From the NCBI GenBank assembly GCA_944371605.1, contig CALVXU010000031.1:1-64000 (forward strand): DNA of 64,000 bases, written 5' to 3'. Of this stretch, positions 26,705 through 36,388 are shown piece by piece; position 1 is the stretch's first letter, and each line of letters begins with the position of its first letter. This stretch comes from an uncultured Bacilli bacterium (GTDB lineage: Bacteria; Bacillota_I; Bacilli_A; RFN20; CAG-288). The notes under the pieces were generated by a model that saw nothing but the letters and a program-made list of their open reading frames with translations, had not been told where the DNA came from and did no database searches. The position numbers and the translations under genes were made by a program.

Positions 26705-27949
26705 TCAATATGGTAATGGGAAATGTTTATTTAATTCGATGACTTGTTCCTTCAATGAACTCAGATATTTTAAATCATCTTTATGATTGATAGCATCATC
26801 GATATAATGCGCGATAGTGATAAATTCTTTTTCTTTATACCCTCTAGTTGTCATGGCTGGTGTTCCGATTCTAATCCCTGAAGAGATATAGGGCTTTTGT
26901 GTATCAAAAGGAATAGAGTTTCTATTAGCAGTGATGTTGATACTTTCAAGCAATTTTTGCGCTTCCATTCCAGTTATTCCCTTTGATCTTAAAATATCGA
27001 TCAAGAAGAGATGATTATCTGTTCCACCTGTTAAAACTTCGTAGTTCATGCTGATGAATTCATCGGCCATGGCTTTTGCATTTTTAACCACTTGTCCGAT
27101 GTATGTTTTGAACTCTGGCGATAAATCCTCTTTAAACGCGACTGCTTTAGCGGCGATGACGTGTTCTAAAGGTCCTCCTTGAAGTCCAGGAAAGACATTT
27201 TTATCTATTTTTTTAGCCAGTTCTTCATCATTTGTCATGATGATTCCACCGCGAGGTCCTCTTAAAGTTTTATGAGTGGTTGAAGTGATGATATCGCAAT
27301 ACTCTATCGGAGAGTTATGATAGCCGGTAGCAACTAGTCCAGCGATGTGAGCGATGTCGGCTATCAGATATGAATCCACTTCATCAGCGATTTCTTTAAA
27401 TTTTTTAAAATCTATCTCTCTTGAATAAGCGCTAGCACCACAGATGATCAGTTTAGGCTTGATTTTTAGAGCTAACTGTCTAACTTCTTCATAGTCTAAG
27501 CGATAAGTTTTTGGATTCACATCGTATCCATATGCTTCATAGTCCTTACCAGAAAAAGACAAAGAGTATCCATGAGTCAAATGGCCACCTGCATTGATAC
27601 TCATACCTAACAATTTATCGCCATGATTTATCAATGAGCGAATAGCTGCACAATTAGCTATTGAGCCAGAATAAGGTTGAACATTAACGTATTTTACATT
27701 AAATAATTGTTTTAATCGTTCTTTAGCTAAGTTTTCAACATCATCGACGTTTTCACAGCCGCCATAATAGCGATGATGTGGGTAACCTTCAGCATACTTA
27801 TTTGTTAAAATACTTCCTTGAGCTTGCAAAACCATAGGAGAAACAAAATTTTCACTAGCGATAAGTTCAGTGCTTTCTTGCTGCCTTTTGCGTTCGGCAC
27901 TTAGTATTTCAAATACTTGTTGATCGCTTTCTCTTAAATTATTTGACAT
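26705..27949 (-). CDS. glyA: Serine hydroxymethyltransferase
   Basis: 414-residue cytoplasmic PLP enzyme that interconverts serine and glycine while loading tetrahydrofolate with a one-carbon unit. Family signatures: ASENFVSP near the start, [15 protein letters not shown], the Schiff-base lysine in [12 protein letters not shown] (K227) and [14 protein letters not shown]. Length is normal. The nearest good ribosome site (GGGAGG) is about 40 bases before ATG with stops in frame between them, so the site may not serve this start; translation probably depends on a weak site. It heads an operon with addB and addA. Confidence 0.97.
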   Translation of the reverse strand: MSNNLRESDQQVFEILSAERKRQQESTELIASENFVSPMVLQAQGSILTNKYAEGYPHHRYYGGCENVDDVENLAKERLKQLFNVKYVNVQPYSGSIANCAAIRSLINHGDKLLGMSINAGGHLTHGYSLSFSGKDYEAYGYDVNPKTYRLDYEEVRQLALKIKPKLIICGASAYSREIDFKKFKEIADEVDSYLIADIAHIAGLVATGYHNSPIEYCDIITSTTHKTLRGPRGGIIMTNDEELAKKIDKNVFPGLQGGPLEHVIAAKAVAFKEDLSPEFKTYIGQVVKNAKAMADEFISMNYEVLTGGTDNHLFLIDILRSKGITGMEAQKLLESINITANRNSIPFDTQKPYISSGIRIGTPAMTTRGYKEKEFITIAHYIDDAINHKDDLKYLSSLKEQVIELNKHFPLPY

Positions 27950-28260
27950 TTCAATATTTTAGCACTGATATTGCTTTATCAGAACTTTCCTCCCTGTGAT
28001 TAAATATTACAACAATTATTTCTCTTATTGCTATGTTTCTTTATATAATGCTCTTTTTGTTCAGCTAATAATATATTCATATTATATTGTTTTACACAAT
28101 AATCTAGTAAAAAGTTTTAGCCAATGTTTTAGAAGTTCTAATAACAAATAATAAGAGCCAATATGTAGATTTGTTATTGTCTTCAGCTAAAGTAGACTTA
28201 TTGAAATGCATTGAAAAAAAGAGATTAAAATTTTAAAATAATATTAGAGAGGGAATAGCT
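27950..28260. promoter_or_regulatory. Divergent promoter region between glyA and the C92 hydrolase gene
   Basis: For the plus-strand gene, TTGAAA (28211-28216), a 17-base spacer and TAAAAT (28234-28239) make a good promoter, followed by GAGAGGG before ATG 28261. For glyA on the other strand, AT-rich -10-like sequences are present but not decisive. No riboswitch recognised. Confidence 0.5.
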
Positions 28261-29514
28261 ATGAGATTTATTAAAAAATATGTAGTTTTATTTTTTGCAT
28301 TGATATTTTGTATGGTCTTTTCATCGGTTGATAGACTAAAAAATCAAAACACATTGATAGGTAATGCCACACAGATAAGAAGAGCTGAGATAGCAAATAG
28401 AACGAATAAAGCTAATCATATAAAACTAAAAAAATATTATATGGATATTTATGCTGAAACTATCATGAAGGGTTTTCCTTTGTGTAGTTTTGAACAATTT
28501 TGCGCCTTATATGAAGAAATGCAACTTAATGATTCTGACTTTATTAAATATATAATTTGTCAATCTCATAACGCTATAAATACAAATGGGATATCTCAAG
28601 CTTCTAGCTCAAGTGAAGATGCAAAATACATTTTATTAAATCAAAATAATAATATGATTACTTCTAATAGTGCATTTAATAATAATTATATTCCTACATA
28701 TTATGCATTTGACTATTCACATATAAAGGAAGGGGATGTTATTATCGAATTTGATGATAGTGGATCGATTGGTACGTATGTAGGTCACGCGGCTATTGTC
28801 TATGATTTAGATAAAAAAATGGAAAATGGTGATACATATATTCAAACAATTGAAGCTGTTGCTAGTGGTATTAAATTTGGATATTTAGATGATTCAAGAA
28901 TTCTTGAATTCAAAGCAGAGGTTTATTCGTTGGATTCTTTTTTATCTAATGAACAAATAAATAAAATTAAATTTTTTGCTGAAGAACAATTAGGAAAGCC
29001 ATACAGTTATGACTATGCTAGTCAAGATTTTGATATTAATACCGATTCTTGGTATTGCTCTGAATTAGTCTATGCAGCATATAGATACTCAGGAGCTGAC
29101 ATTGGAGAATTAACTAGAGCATGGCCGACTGATTTAAAAAATTCTTCTAACTTAAAACCTGCAAGTGTTCCAATTTTGAGAGGCTTAGAAATAACTAACA
29201 ATGGTGGAAGTTTTGCTTGCTGGCACATAGCTGTGACTAATACTGGGTCTCAGCCAATAACGGTGAATTATAATACAAAGATGTGCTTTAAAAATGATGC
29301 TAAAGATTGGAAAAATTTATCTGATATAGAGCAATTTTCTCTTGCTGGCAAAACAAAAAAAGTAGTTGATGTGTATTTTAATTTTTTTGCAGATGCAGTG
29401 GCCTTTTCATTTATGCATGAAGAATATATTTATGTTTCTTATGGATTCCTTTTGGAAGCGCAATACTCTTCTATGGTTTCTTTTAATGAAGTAATTGGGC
29501 CGAATAAAACATGA
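28261..29514 (+). CDS. Exported C92 (YiiX/YebB-like) cysteine hydrolase, module 1
   Basis: 417-residue protein with an N-terminal signal peptide or anchor (hydrophobic 7-23). The central domain (about 150-300) has the order of a permuted NlpC/P60 papain fold: EGDVIIEF, then His176 in GHAAIV, the IEAVASG stretch, then Cys266 in WYCSELVYAAY. In family C92 these are the catalytic pair; members cleave amide or ester bonds, and peptidoglycan or lipid substrates are both possible. The last 110 residues are an unassigned, probably beta-rich domain. Its stop overlaps the next gene as ATGA, so hydrolase and membrane protein are made together. A paralogue with identical His-Cys spacing is at 51622-52899. 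Confidence 0.82.
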   Translation: MRFIKKYVVLFFALIFCMVFSSVDRLKNQNTLIGNATQIRRAEIANRTNKANHIKLKKYYMDIYAETIMKGFPLCSFEQFCALYEEMQLNDSDFIKYIICQSHNAINTNGISQASSSSEDAKYILLNQNNNMITSNSAFNNNYIPTYYAFDYSHIKEGDVIIEFDDSGSIGTYVGHAAIVYDLDKKMENGDTYIQTIEAVASGIKFGYLDDSRILEFKAEVYSLDSFLSNEQINKIKFFAEEQLGKPYSYDYASQDFDINTDSWYCSELVYAAYRYSGADIGELTRAWPTDLKNSSNLKPASVPILRGLEITNNGGSFACWHIAVTNTGSQPITVNYNTKMCFKNDAKDWKNLSDIEQFSLAGKTKKVVDVYFNFFADAVAFSFMHEEYIYVSYGFLLEAQYSSMVSFNEVIGPNKT

Positions 29515-31445
29515 AACAATCTAAAAATAGTAAAAAGCAGCTAATCGATTTGTCTAACTTTCAACTAAAGAATGATTTATATATTTTGAGATTTGGCAAT
29601 GATAATGAATATTGGTCATTTTCTTTTTGTTTATCTCACAATTTATATTGTTGTAAAGATGAAAGTGTTGATAAGTTTTCATCAAAACACAATATCGGAT
29701 ATTTGATGAGAAATAACGAATGTTTATTCGAGTTGTCTATCAGAGAAAACTTTAAAATTTGTTCTGTTGCAACAGATGCCACAATATCTGATCAAATGAT
29801 TGTCAAACTGCTAAATGAAGTCAATTTTGATTGTGATTCCCTACCTAACTTTCTTGACGAATCATGTTTGTCGCTAGATCGAATTAATCTGATCAAACTC
29901 GGACTAGCACTGCTCCTATTAAAGAAACCCACTATTATTTTTATCGACGCTATTTTTCAAGACTTTGATAGCATTGAATGTGATCAATTATTAGCAATAT
30001 TACAAAAATTAAGTGAGACTCAAACAATAATCATAATCGATAAAAAAACAAATCATCATATTTTTAATAATGTAAAGATTATTGACTTTCAAAGTTCTTT
30101 TATAGTCATATCCAATGATAAAAATATCAAAATAAATGATGATTTCTCAATAAACAAAAATAGAACATTTGTTAAATCAGCATTAAAAGTTATTAATCGC
30201 ATTATTTCTGGCTGCAAAATGAAGAGCACTTTATCGAGCTTGTTCTTATCATTTGTTGTTGCTATTCTAGCTTTTTTTATAATTTACAAATGGACGAATT
30301 ATGATACAACGCTGCTTGATCTTTGCTATTCTAATGATATCAATTATGTGATGTTGTCTTCTAGAAGAATGACTTATTATGATCATGGAGGATTTGATGA
30401 TTCGGCCATTGATTTTTCTGAAGAACAATTAAAAACAATTGGTGAATACTGTGAACAAGATTATCTATTTATCAGTCAGTCGATAGATTTTTATAAGAAT
30501 AGCATTGATGATGAATATGAGTTTATGTCTAATGCTTCAGCTTTAATCGATTCTATTGGATATAACACATTTGAACTAGTGCTGAACACTAGCTCAAATC
30601 TTGATTTAAAAAGGGATCCTCGTATTAGCTTTGATATCAATATGCGGTTGCCAAGTTCTGACAATGAGATTGCTTTGACATGGCTTCAGGCAGATTTCTT
30701 GATGAAATATGGATTGATCTCTCATGGCAATCATGTCTTTTTGGATAGTTTAGATGATCTCATCGGCTTAGAAATCAATCATAAGAAAATAACAGGAATC
30801 TACTCGACTGAAGATGAAGACTTCTTTTCTAAACATGTGTCTTTTTCTGATTCTCATGATAAATATTCCGCACATTTTAACCATACTTTTGCCCTAGCCA
30901 GAAGTATAATCTCATTCAAAAAAATAGATTCAGGTGCCAATATCTTAGTAAGATTGTCTGGAGATAAACATAAAGATACGAATTTTATTAAAAGTTTAGA
31001 TAAGCGCGTCTTTGGCATCGGAGATTATGTTTCATTATCAACACCCTTCGATGCTTTCCCATTATCACAAAATATCTTTTCGATTGAATCACCTGGTTAT
31101 GGGTATTTTTTAGGAATTAGTTGGACTGTTTTATTGCTTATCTCTTATTTTATTAAAAGAAATACAATGCGCTTATATACACCATCTCTTTTTTATCGAT
31201 ACCGTTATTTGAAGTCTTATGGTTTTAGTAAACCAAAAGCAGAAATATTTGTTTGGTTTGTGATGTTAGTGCGCATCATCTTTGAATTTTTATCATCACT
31301 TGTATTTATTGGTTTAACATGTTTTGTATTCAATCGACTATCTTATTATTCTTTTTTAAGTCTAGGAGTTCTATCATCAGTATTAGTGTTGTTCATACTA
31401 GTCTTCATAGAAGAATTTATCTATTTTAGGCAATATCGAAAGTGA
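29511..31445 (+). CDS. FtsX/MacB-like permease fused to a degenerate ABC ATPase domain
   Basis: 644-residue protein. Residues about 10-205 look like an ABC ATPase that has lost its active site: IGYLMRNNECLFELSIRENF fits the Q-loop region, CLSLDRINLIKLGLALLLLKK fits the signature helix without LSGGQ, and PTIIFIDAIFQDFDS fits Walker B without the catalytic Glu. The P-loop region is shortened with no GxxxxGKS, and the switch His is replaced (IIIIDKK). Then a membrane helix (about 237-256), a roughly 270-residue outside domain with SDNEIALTWLQADFLMKYG and DDLIGLEI, as in FtsX/MacB-type permeases, and three more helices at the end. By analogy with FtsEX and its hydrolase it may position or control the C92 enzyme made just before it, here without ATP hydrolysis of its own. 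Confidence 0.75.
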   Translation: MKQSKNSKKQLIDLSNFQLKNDLYILRFGNDNEYWSFSFCLSHNLYCCKDESVDKFSSKHNIGYLMRNNECLFELSIRENFKICSVATDATISDQMIVKLLNEVNFDCDSLPNFLDESCLSLDRINLIKLGLALLLLKKPTIIFIDAIFQDFDSIECDQLLAILQKLSETQTIIIIDKKTNHHIFNNVKIIDFQSSFIVISNDKNIKINDDFSINKNRTFVKSALKVINRIISGCKMKSTLSSLFLSFVVAILAFFIIYKWTNYDTTLLDLCYSNDINYVMLSSRRMTYYDHGGFDDSAIDFSEEQLKTIGEYCEQDYLFISQSIDFYKNSIDDEYEFMSNASALIDSIGYNTFELVLNTSSNLDLKRDPRISFDINMRLPSSDNEIALTWLQADFLMKYGLISHGNHVFLDSLDDLIGLEINHKKITGIYSTEDEDFFSKHVSFSDSHDKYSAHFNHTFALARSIISFKKIDSGANILVRLSGDKHKDTNFIKSLDKRVFGIGDYVSLSTPFDAFPLSQNIFSIESPGYGYFLGISWTVLLLISYFIKRNTMRLYTPSLFYRYRYLKSYGFSKPKAEIFVWFVMLVRIIFEFLSSLVFIGLTCFVFNRLSYYSFLSLGVLSSVLVLFILVFIEEFIYFRQYRK

Positions 31446-31543
31446 TTCAAATCAGTAGAAATTTCTAAATGGAATTATGAGTGAAGTATAAAAATCATTC
31501 CTTTATGGTTTAATGAAAAGCGTTTTGATAAAATCAATATGTT
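31446..31543 (+). promoter_or_regulatory. Promoter of the HAD-mgtE operon
   Basis: TAAAAT at 31529-31534 is the best -10; the start codon follows nine bases later, so the leader would be two or three bases. The -35 is weak. Confidence 0.4.
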
Positions 31544-32191
31544 ATGAAAAAGCTAGCTTTAATCTTTGATTTTGATGGGACCATCACCGATAGTTATCAT
31601 CTTGAAAATCATGTCATGGCTGAGACGATCAGAAAATTTGCAAATCCAAATTTTCAAGATTTTGAGGTGCTTAAATATTATGGTCCGACTGAAGATGGAA
31701 TAGTAGCTAAGATTGTGTCCGATGATAAGCTTGAAGAAGCTAGACGCTTTTTATTTAAATTTTATGATGAGTATCAAAAAAGCATCGGATTGAAACCATT
31801 TCCAGGAATTAAAGAATTAATGCTAGAGTATCGGCATAAACTCAAGATTTTTATTTTGACAGGGCGCAGTAGAAAGACCCTTGACTTGTCTTTGGAATAT
31901 TTCGCTTTTCCTAGTATTTTTTCCGAAATATACACGGGCAGTCAGTCGGGCATCAATAAGACAGAAAACATACTGAAATTATGTGCTGACAATAACTTGA
32001 AGAGAGAGGAAGTAGTTTATATAGGTGACACATTAGAAGATATAAAATCAATGCATCAAGCTGGTGTCGATATCATCTCTTTCGGATTAGCACATAGCCA
32101 TAGCTATCAGATCGAATTAGAAAAAAATAATCCGAACATGTTAGCTAATGACATTCACGAATTAAAAGACTTAATCGATAGATTGATTTGA
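31544..32191 (+). CDS. HAD-superfamily phosphatase (phosphoglycolate phosphatase-like)
   Basis: 215-residue soluble hydrolase. Motif I IFDFDGTITDS (nucleophile D9, acid D11), motif II FILTGRSRKT, and motif III/IV around a lysine in NKTENI followed by VVYIGDTLEDI. The cap lies between residues 15 and 85. It resembles PpaX/Gph-type phosphatases; the substrate cannot be told. Its last codons overlap the space before mgtE, with which it probably shares a transcript. Confidence 0.82.
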   Translation: MKKLALIFDFDGTITDSYHLENHVMAETIRKFANPNFQDFEVLKYYGPTEDGIVAKIVSDDKLEEARRFLFKFYDEYQKSIGLKPFPGIKELMLEYRHKLKIFILTGRSRKTLDLSLEYFAFPSIFSEIYTGSQSGINKTENILKLCADNNLKREEVVYIGDTLEDIKSMHQAGVDIISFGLAHSHSYQIELEKNNPNMLANDIHELKDLIDRLI

Positions 32192-32217
32192 TCATCAATC
32201 ATAAAGAGGTGCGTTCT

Positions 32218-33744
32218 ATGACTGAAAATAATGAAAAATATCCTGTTCTAGAAGAATCCCTTCATAATACTGATACAGTTGACTCTAATAATTTTGTCGC
32301 TTTAAAATTGCATCGCTTTTTGATCACTAATGATCATGATGAGCTTTTGAATTTAATCGATAAAACCAGCTCTGTCAGTTTAGCTGAAGCTTTGAATTTA
32401 TTATCGAGCGATGAAACTGTTCTTTTCTTCTCTACCATATTAGATCAGCAAGTGTTAGGTGAAGTGTTCTCATATATCCGAGTTGAGTTAAAAGAAAAAA
32501 TTATTATAAATATTTCTAAGAAAAAAGTTGCTGGATTTCTTCAATTTGTTCAAAATGACGATTTAGCAGATTTTATTGAAGATTTACCTAAATCATTACG
32601 TGTCTTAACCCTGAGTTACCTACCTGCTAAAAGAAGACAGATAATCGAAAATCTCGCTAAATTCTCAGATGATACTATCGGATCTATCATGACTACTGAA
32701 TATTTAGCAGTCTTACCTACTACCAAAGTGAAAGATGTCTTTTTGAAAATTAAACAGATAGGTGATACTTTAGAAACTGTCAGACATATTTTTATAGTCG
32801 ACAGCAATAATAAATTGATCGGCATCGAGGCTTTAGAGGATATGATGTTTGTCGATGAAGAAATAGAGATAAAAGATATCATGTCAAAAGATTTCGCTTA
32901 TATTTCACCTATCGCTGATAAAGAAGAAGCTATTCCTATTTGCAAAAAATATGATTTACCTGTTTTACCTGTTTTATCTAAAAATGGTGAGATGTTAGGT
33001 ATCATCACGTTTGATGATGTGATGGATGTTGTCGAAGAAGAAAATACTGAAGATGTTTATAAACAAGCTGGTATCGCTCCTGCTGAAACACCGTATTTAG
33101 AAACTAAAGCATTTAAAATGGCTCGTTCATATGTTATTTGGCTCATCATTTTGCTGATCATAAACACTTTTTCAGGAATGATTATCTCTCGGTTTGAAGC
33201 AGCGTTATTAACTCTTCCGATTTTGACTTGCTTCATACCTGCTTTGAACGATTCTTGCGGAGATGCTGGCGATCAAACTTCTTCGATGGTTATCAGAGCA
33301 TTAGCGACAGGTGAAATAAAAAATAAAGATTATTTGAAAGTCGCTTTAAAAGAGCTGCTAGCAGGATTTATAACGGCTATTATCATCGCTATTTTTAATT
33401 TTGGCTGGGTGATGTTAGAGATGAATACTAACTTGATAAATACTGATAATGCCTTTACTCCTGAGTTCATCCAACAAGCAGGCGGCATTTATAACGCCCA
33501 AATGATCATAGCGGCAGTTGTTTCTCTCGCTTTTTTATTCGGTATCACTTGTGCGAAACTTTTGGCATCTATTTTACCGATAATCGCGAAAGCATGCCAT
33601 CTTGACCCGGCTGTGATGTCTGGGCCTTTGATCGCATCGATGATGGACATCTTAACTCTTTTAGTCTATTTTGCCGTAGCCCTGGTTTTGATAGATAGCA
33701 TCATGCCGGGAGAATTAGTCGTCTCGTATTTGAGCATGCTATAG
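32218..33744 (+). CDS. mgtE: MgtE-type magnesium channel 1
   Basis: 508-residue divalent cation channel. The N-domain superhelix (about 25-130) has DLADFIEDLPKSLRV, two CBS domains follow (about 140-265, with MSKDFAYISPIADKEEA), and a five-helix membrane domain begins near 295 (SYVIWLIILLIINTF). The CBS region is the magnesium-sensing gate in this family. ATG 32218 is used because AAGAGGTG lies eight bases upstream; an earlier in-frame start overlapping the HAD gene has none. It is 14 bases before a second mgtE. Confidence 0.93.
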   Translation: MTENNEKYPVLEESLHNTDTVDSNNFVALKLHRFLITNDHDELLNLIDKTSSVSLAEALNLLSSDETVLFFSTILDQQVLGEVFSYIRVELKEKIIINISKKKVAGFLQFVQNDDLADFIEDLPKSLRVLTLSYLPAKRRQIIENLAKFSDDTIGSIMTTEYLAVLPTTKVKDVFLKIKQIGDTLETVRHIFIVDSNNKLIGIEALEDMMFVDEEIEIKDIMSKDFAYISPIADKEEAIPICKKYDLPVLPVLSKNGEMLGIITFDDVMDVVEEENTEDVYKQAGIAPAETPYLETKAFKMARSYVIWLIILLIINTFSGMIISRFEAALLTLPILTCFIPALNDSCGDAGDQTSSMVIRALATGEIKNKDYLKVALKELLAGFITAIIIAIFNFGWVMLEMNTNLINTDNAFTPEFIQQAGGIYNAQMIIAAVVSLAFLFGITCAKLLASILPIIAKACHLDPAVMSGPLIASMMDILTLLVYFAVALVLIDSIMPGELVVSYLSML

Positions 33745-33758
33745 AAAGGAGTCAGAAT

Positions 33759-35249
33759 ATGAATCAAGAATTGAATGAATTCGAGAATCAAAAAGAGATT
33801 CAGGCTGATAACTCTATAGCTAGTGTTCATGATAAGATGACTATTTCGCAATTGGAAAAATTGCTCGATAGTCATAATAATGCGGCGTTAGAAAAAGAAG
33901 TTGCTGAGTCTGACCCACATAATGTCGCTGACGCCTTGATAGAATTATCAGAAGAAAAGATTTTAATCTTCTTTAAGTCTTTGCCTTCTGATATCTCAGC
34001 TGATGTCTTCACTTGTCTCTCACAAGATGATAAAGAAAAGGTAGCAAGAGCTTTTTCTTCGGAAGAACTACAAAAATTATTGGAAGAGATGTCCACAGAT
34101 AATATCGTAGATTTTTTAGATGATTTACCAGCTAATCTAGTCACTAAGGTTTTGCGGTATACATCAAGTGAAGATCGCAAAAGGATAAGCACCTATTTAA
34201 AGTTTAAAGATGACAGCGCTGGAACTTTGATGACACCAGAATATTTAGCGATTAAAGATAGCTATACTGTTGAAGAAACAATTCAAAAAATCCGTCAAGT
34301 CGGTAAAGATTTAGAGACGATTTGGCGCATCTTTGTTGTTGATAACACCCGTCGTCTGATCGGTTCTATCAGATTGGATCATCTTTTAGAAGCCGATGCT
34401 AATGACGTGATCAAATCTGTGATGGATTATAACAATTTAGCAGTGAAAGTCGACACTGATGAAGAAGTGGTCATCAAAACTTTCCGCAAATATGATATCT
34501 CTATTTTGCCAGTCACTGATAATAATGGCCGAATGGTTGGCATCATCACCTTTGATGATGTCATGGATGTCGCAGAAGAAGAAAATACTGAGGATATTCA
34601 AATATCAGCAGCTATTGTTCCTAATGATAAACCATATTTAAAAACAAGTGTTTTGAAGCTGGTGAAAAGTTATGCGCCTTGGATCTTGTTTTTGCTGGTT
34701 TTGAACACTTTTACTTCGATGGTTTTGTCATATTTGAACGCACCATTAGCAGTCATACCATTATTGACCGCCTTCTTACCCGCTATCATGGGGACTAATG
34801 GAAATGCCTCAGATCAAACCTGTACTGTTATAACAAGAGAATTAGCTTTAGATAATATATCCCCTAAAACTTATTGGAAAACTGTTTTAAAAGAGTTTAA
34901 AGCTTCGGTTGTGACTTCCTGCATCATGGCTGTTTTCTCTTTTGTGTGGGTATTAATAGAACTATATTCTGGAATTATTTCTTTGACTGCTACTGATACT
35001 AATGTGATAAGCAATTTATATAATGGCAACCAACATGTTTTATTTGTCAGCGTTGCTTTTGTCATTTCTTTAACATTCTTTGTCGTCATTGTCATCGCTA
35101 AGTTCTTAGGTGTGTCTTTGCCGATGCTCGCTAAAAAGATTCATCTCGATCCAGCAGTGATGAGTCAACCTGTGATTTCTAATATCCTCGATATCATTTC
35201 TATATGTGTCTATTTCGCTTTTGTGGTATTAATAATTAGAGGTGTTTAA
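33759..35249 (+). CDS. mgtE: MgtE-type magnesium channel 2
   Basis: 496-residue paralogue of the preceding gene with the same layout: N-domain with NIVDFLDDLPANL, CBS pair with GIITFDDVMDVAEEENTED (the same linker as its neighbour) and a five-helix membrane part with GTNGNASDQT in the pore region, closer to the classical GNAGxQ than copy 1 (GDAGDQT). AAAGGAG precedes ATG. MgtE works as a homodimer; two tandem, diverged copies suggest that they could form a heterodimer or serve different conditions (inference). Confidence 0.93.
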   Translation: MNQELNEFENQKEIQADNSIASVHDKMTISQLEKLLDSHNNAALEKEVAESDPHNVADALIELSEEKILIFFKSLPSDISADVFTCLSQDDKEKVARAFSSEELQKLLEEMSTDNIVDFLDDLPANLVTKVLRYTSSEDRKRISTYLKFKDDSAGTLMTPEYLAIKDSYTVEETIQKIRQVGKDLETIWRIFVVDNTRRLIGSIRLDHLLEADANDVIKSVMDYNNLAVKVDTDEEVVIKTFRKYDISILPVTDNNGRMVGIITFDDVMDVAEEENTEDIQISAAIVPNDKPYLKTSVLKLVKSYAPWILFLLVLNTFTSMVLSYLNAPLAVIPLLTAFLPAIMGTNGNASDQTCTVITRELALDNISPKTYWKTVLKEFKASVVTSCIMAVFSFVWVLIELYSGIISLTATDTNVISNLYNGNQHVLFVSVAFVISLTFFVVIVIAKFLGVSLPMLAKKIHLDPAVMSQPVISNILDIISICVYFAFVVLIIRGV

Positions 35250-35251
35250 AC

Positions 35252-35812
35252 ATGTGCAAACGTTTTTCTCTTAAGTTCCAAGATGCTGAGCGGTTTTTGA
35301 AATCTTATGATTGTGATTTTAAGCTCGATCATGATCTTGAAACCAATCCGAATGATAAAGCATTGGCTCTTTATATGAGTGATAATCACTTGAAAGTTAA
35401 TCTCTTTAATTTTGGTATCGTGGCTAAAGAGCATTTGCTTCTCAATGCACGTATTGAGACGCTTGATACTAAGCCAATTTTTGCGACTTCGTTTGAGACT
35501 CGAAGATGTATTTTATTAGCATCTGTTTTTTATGAGGCTGATAAAAGAAAGGTCGATCAAGGCTTTGTGGCCAAAGATGATATTTTATTTTTAGCTGGAA
35601 TATATCAATACAATCATTTTGTTCTGTTAACACAAAAAGCGAATGAAGTGGTTGACTTTTATCATACGAGAATGCCGATTTTGTTACACAGAAAAAGCAT
35701 CGAGCAATATTTGATGTTACCACCCACTAGAGATTTAAAGGAGAAAATTTTATCATTAGAAAAAGCTGAGATTGAAGCTATAAATTCTTCGACACAGATT
35801 TTATTATTTTAA
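35252..35812 (+). CDS. SRAP (HMCES/YedK-like) abasic-site protein
   Basis: 186-residue SOS-response-associated peptidase family protein that forms a covalent link to abasic sites in single-stranded DNA. The catalytic Cys2 is exposed after Met removal (MCKRF), NARIETLDTKP provides the conserved Asn, RRCILLASVFYEAD the Glu region, and YHTRMPILL the conserved His-x-Arg-Met-Pro. It is shorter than many homologues (about 220). It starts two bases after mgtE and converges with the SIMPL gene, overlapping it by nine bases. Confidence 0.87.
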   Translation: MCKRFSLKFQDAERFLKSYDCDFKLDHDLETNPNDKALALYMSDNHLKVNLFNFGIVAKEHLLLNARIETLDTKPIFATSFETRRCILLASVFYEADKRKVDQGFVAKDDILFLAGIYQYNHFVLLTQKANEVVDFYHTRMPILLHRKSIEQYLMLPPTRDLKEKILSLEKAEIEAINSSTQILLF

Positions 35813-36388
35813 AAGATAAGTGATGGTGATATTTTCGTAAATGTCGATCATTTCTGGTTCGATATTTTTGCTTAAAGCACGCGCGCTTAATAATTGCGGG
35901 TGATTTTGTCCAGCATAGCTTATATTTTTGATACCGATGATTTTCTTATTTGCTAAAGAAGCGATGTATTGAGCTTTTTTCTCAGCTTCTTTAAAGCATT
36001 CTTTCAGTACTTTTTGAGAAGCTTTTTCGCTGTCATTTAATGCGAATGATGTGAATAAATCTTTTTCACAATCAATCTTTTCAAGGAGCTTTAAAATATT
36101 TTGATAATTTTCGTAATTCAATTTTGATTTGATCTGATACGAGAGAGTGGAGACTAGAATACTTGTCTTATTTTCATCGATTGATTTATTTATAAAATTA
36201 TTTTTTAAGACTATCGCGAACTCTTTTTTATTTTTAAAAAGTTTATCGATATTTTGAATCATGATGTCCTGTTTAGCTAATAATGATTGATATTCTTTAT
36301 CTTTTATTTTTAAGGATAGATTGATGTTTAAAACATCTGGTTGGAATTGTAGACTTTTGCTGATTGTTAATACTAATTCTTCGCTCAT
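35804..36388 (-). CDS. SIMPL-domain (DUF541) protein
   Basis: 194-residue protein of the SIMPL family: a short N-terminal beta part, the conserved helix-rich middle and a C-terminal AEKKAQYIASLANKK followed by NISYAGQ. Unlike many relatives it lacks a signal peptide, so it should be cytoplasmic. The function of the family is poorly known. It is next to the TrmH-like gene (TGAATG junction), with AAAGGA nine bases before ATG. Confidence 0.75.
   Translation of the reverse strand: MSEELVLTISKSLQFQPDVLNINLSLKIKDKEYQSLLAKQDIMIQNIDKLFKNKKEFAIVLKNNFINKSIDENKTSILVSTLSYQIKSKLNYENYQNILKLLEKIDCEKDLFTSFALNDSEKASQKVLKECFKEAEKKAQYIASLANKKIIGIKNISYAGQNHPQLLSARALSKNIEPEMIDIYENITITYLLK

Noticed and set aside
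28211-28239. LytTR-type operator upstream of the C92 module 1
   Set aside because: No pair of TACGAAATAA-like repeats is present; the promoter looks constitutive.
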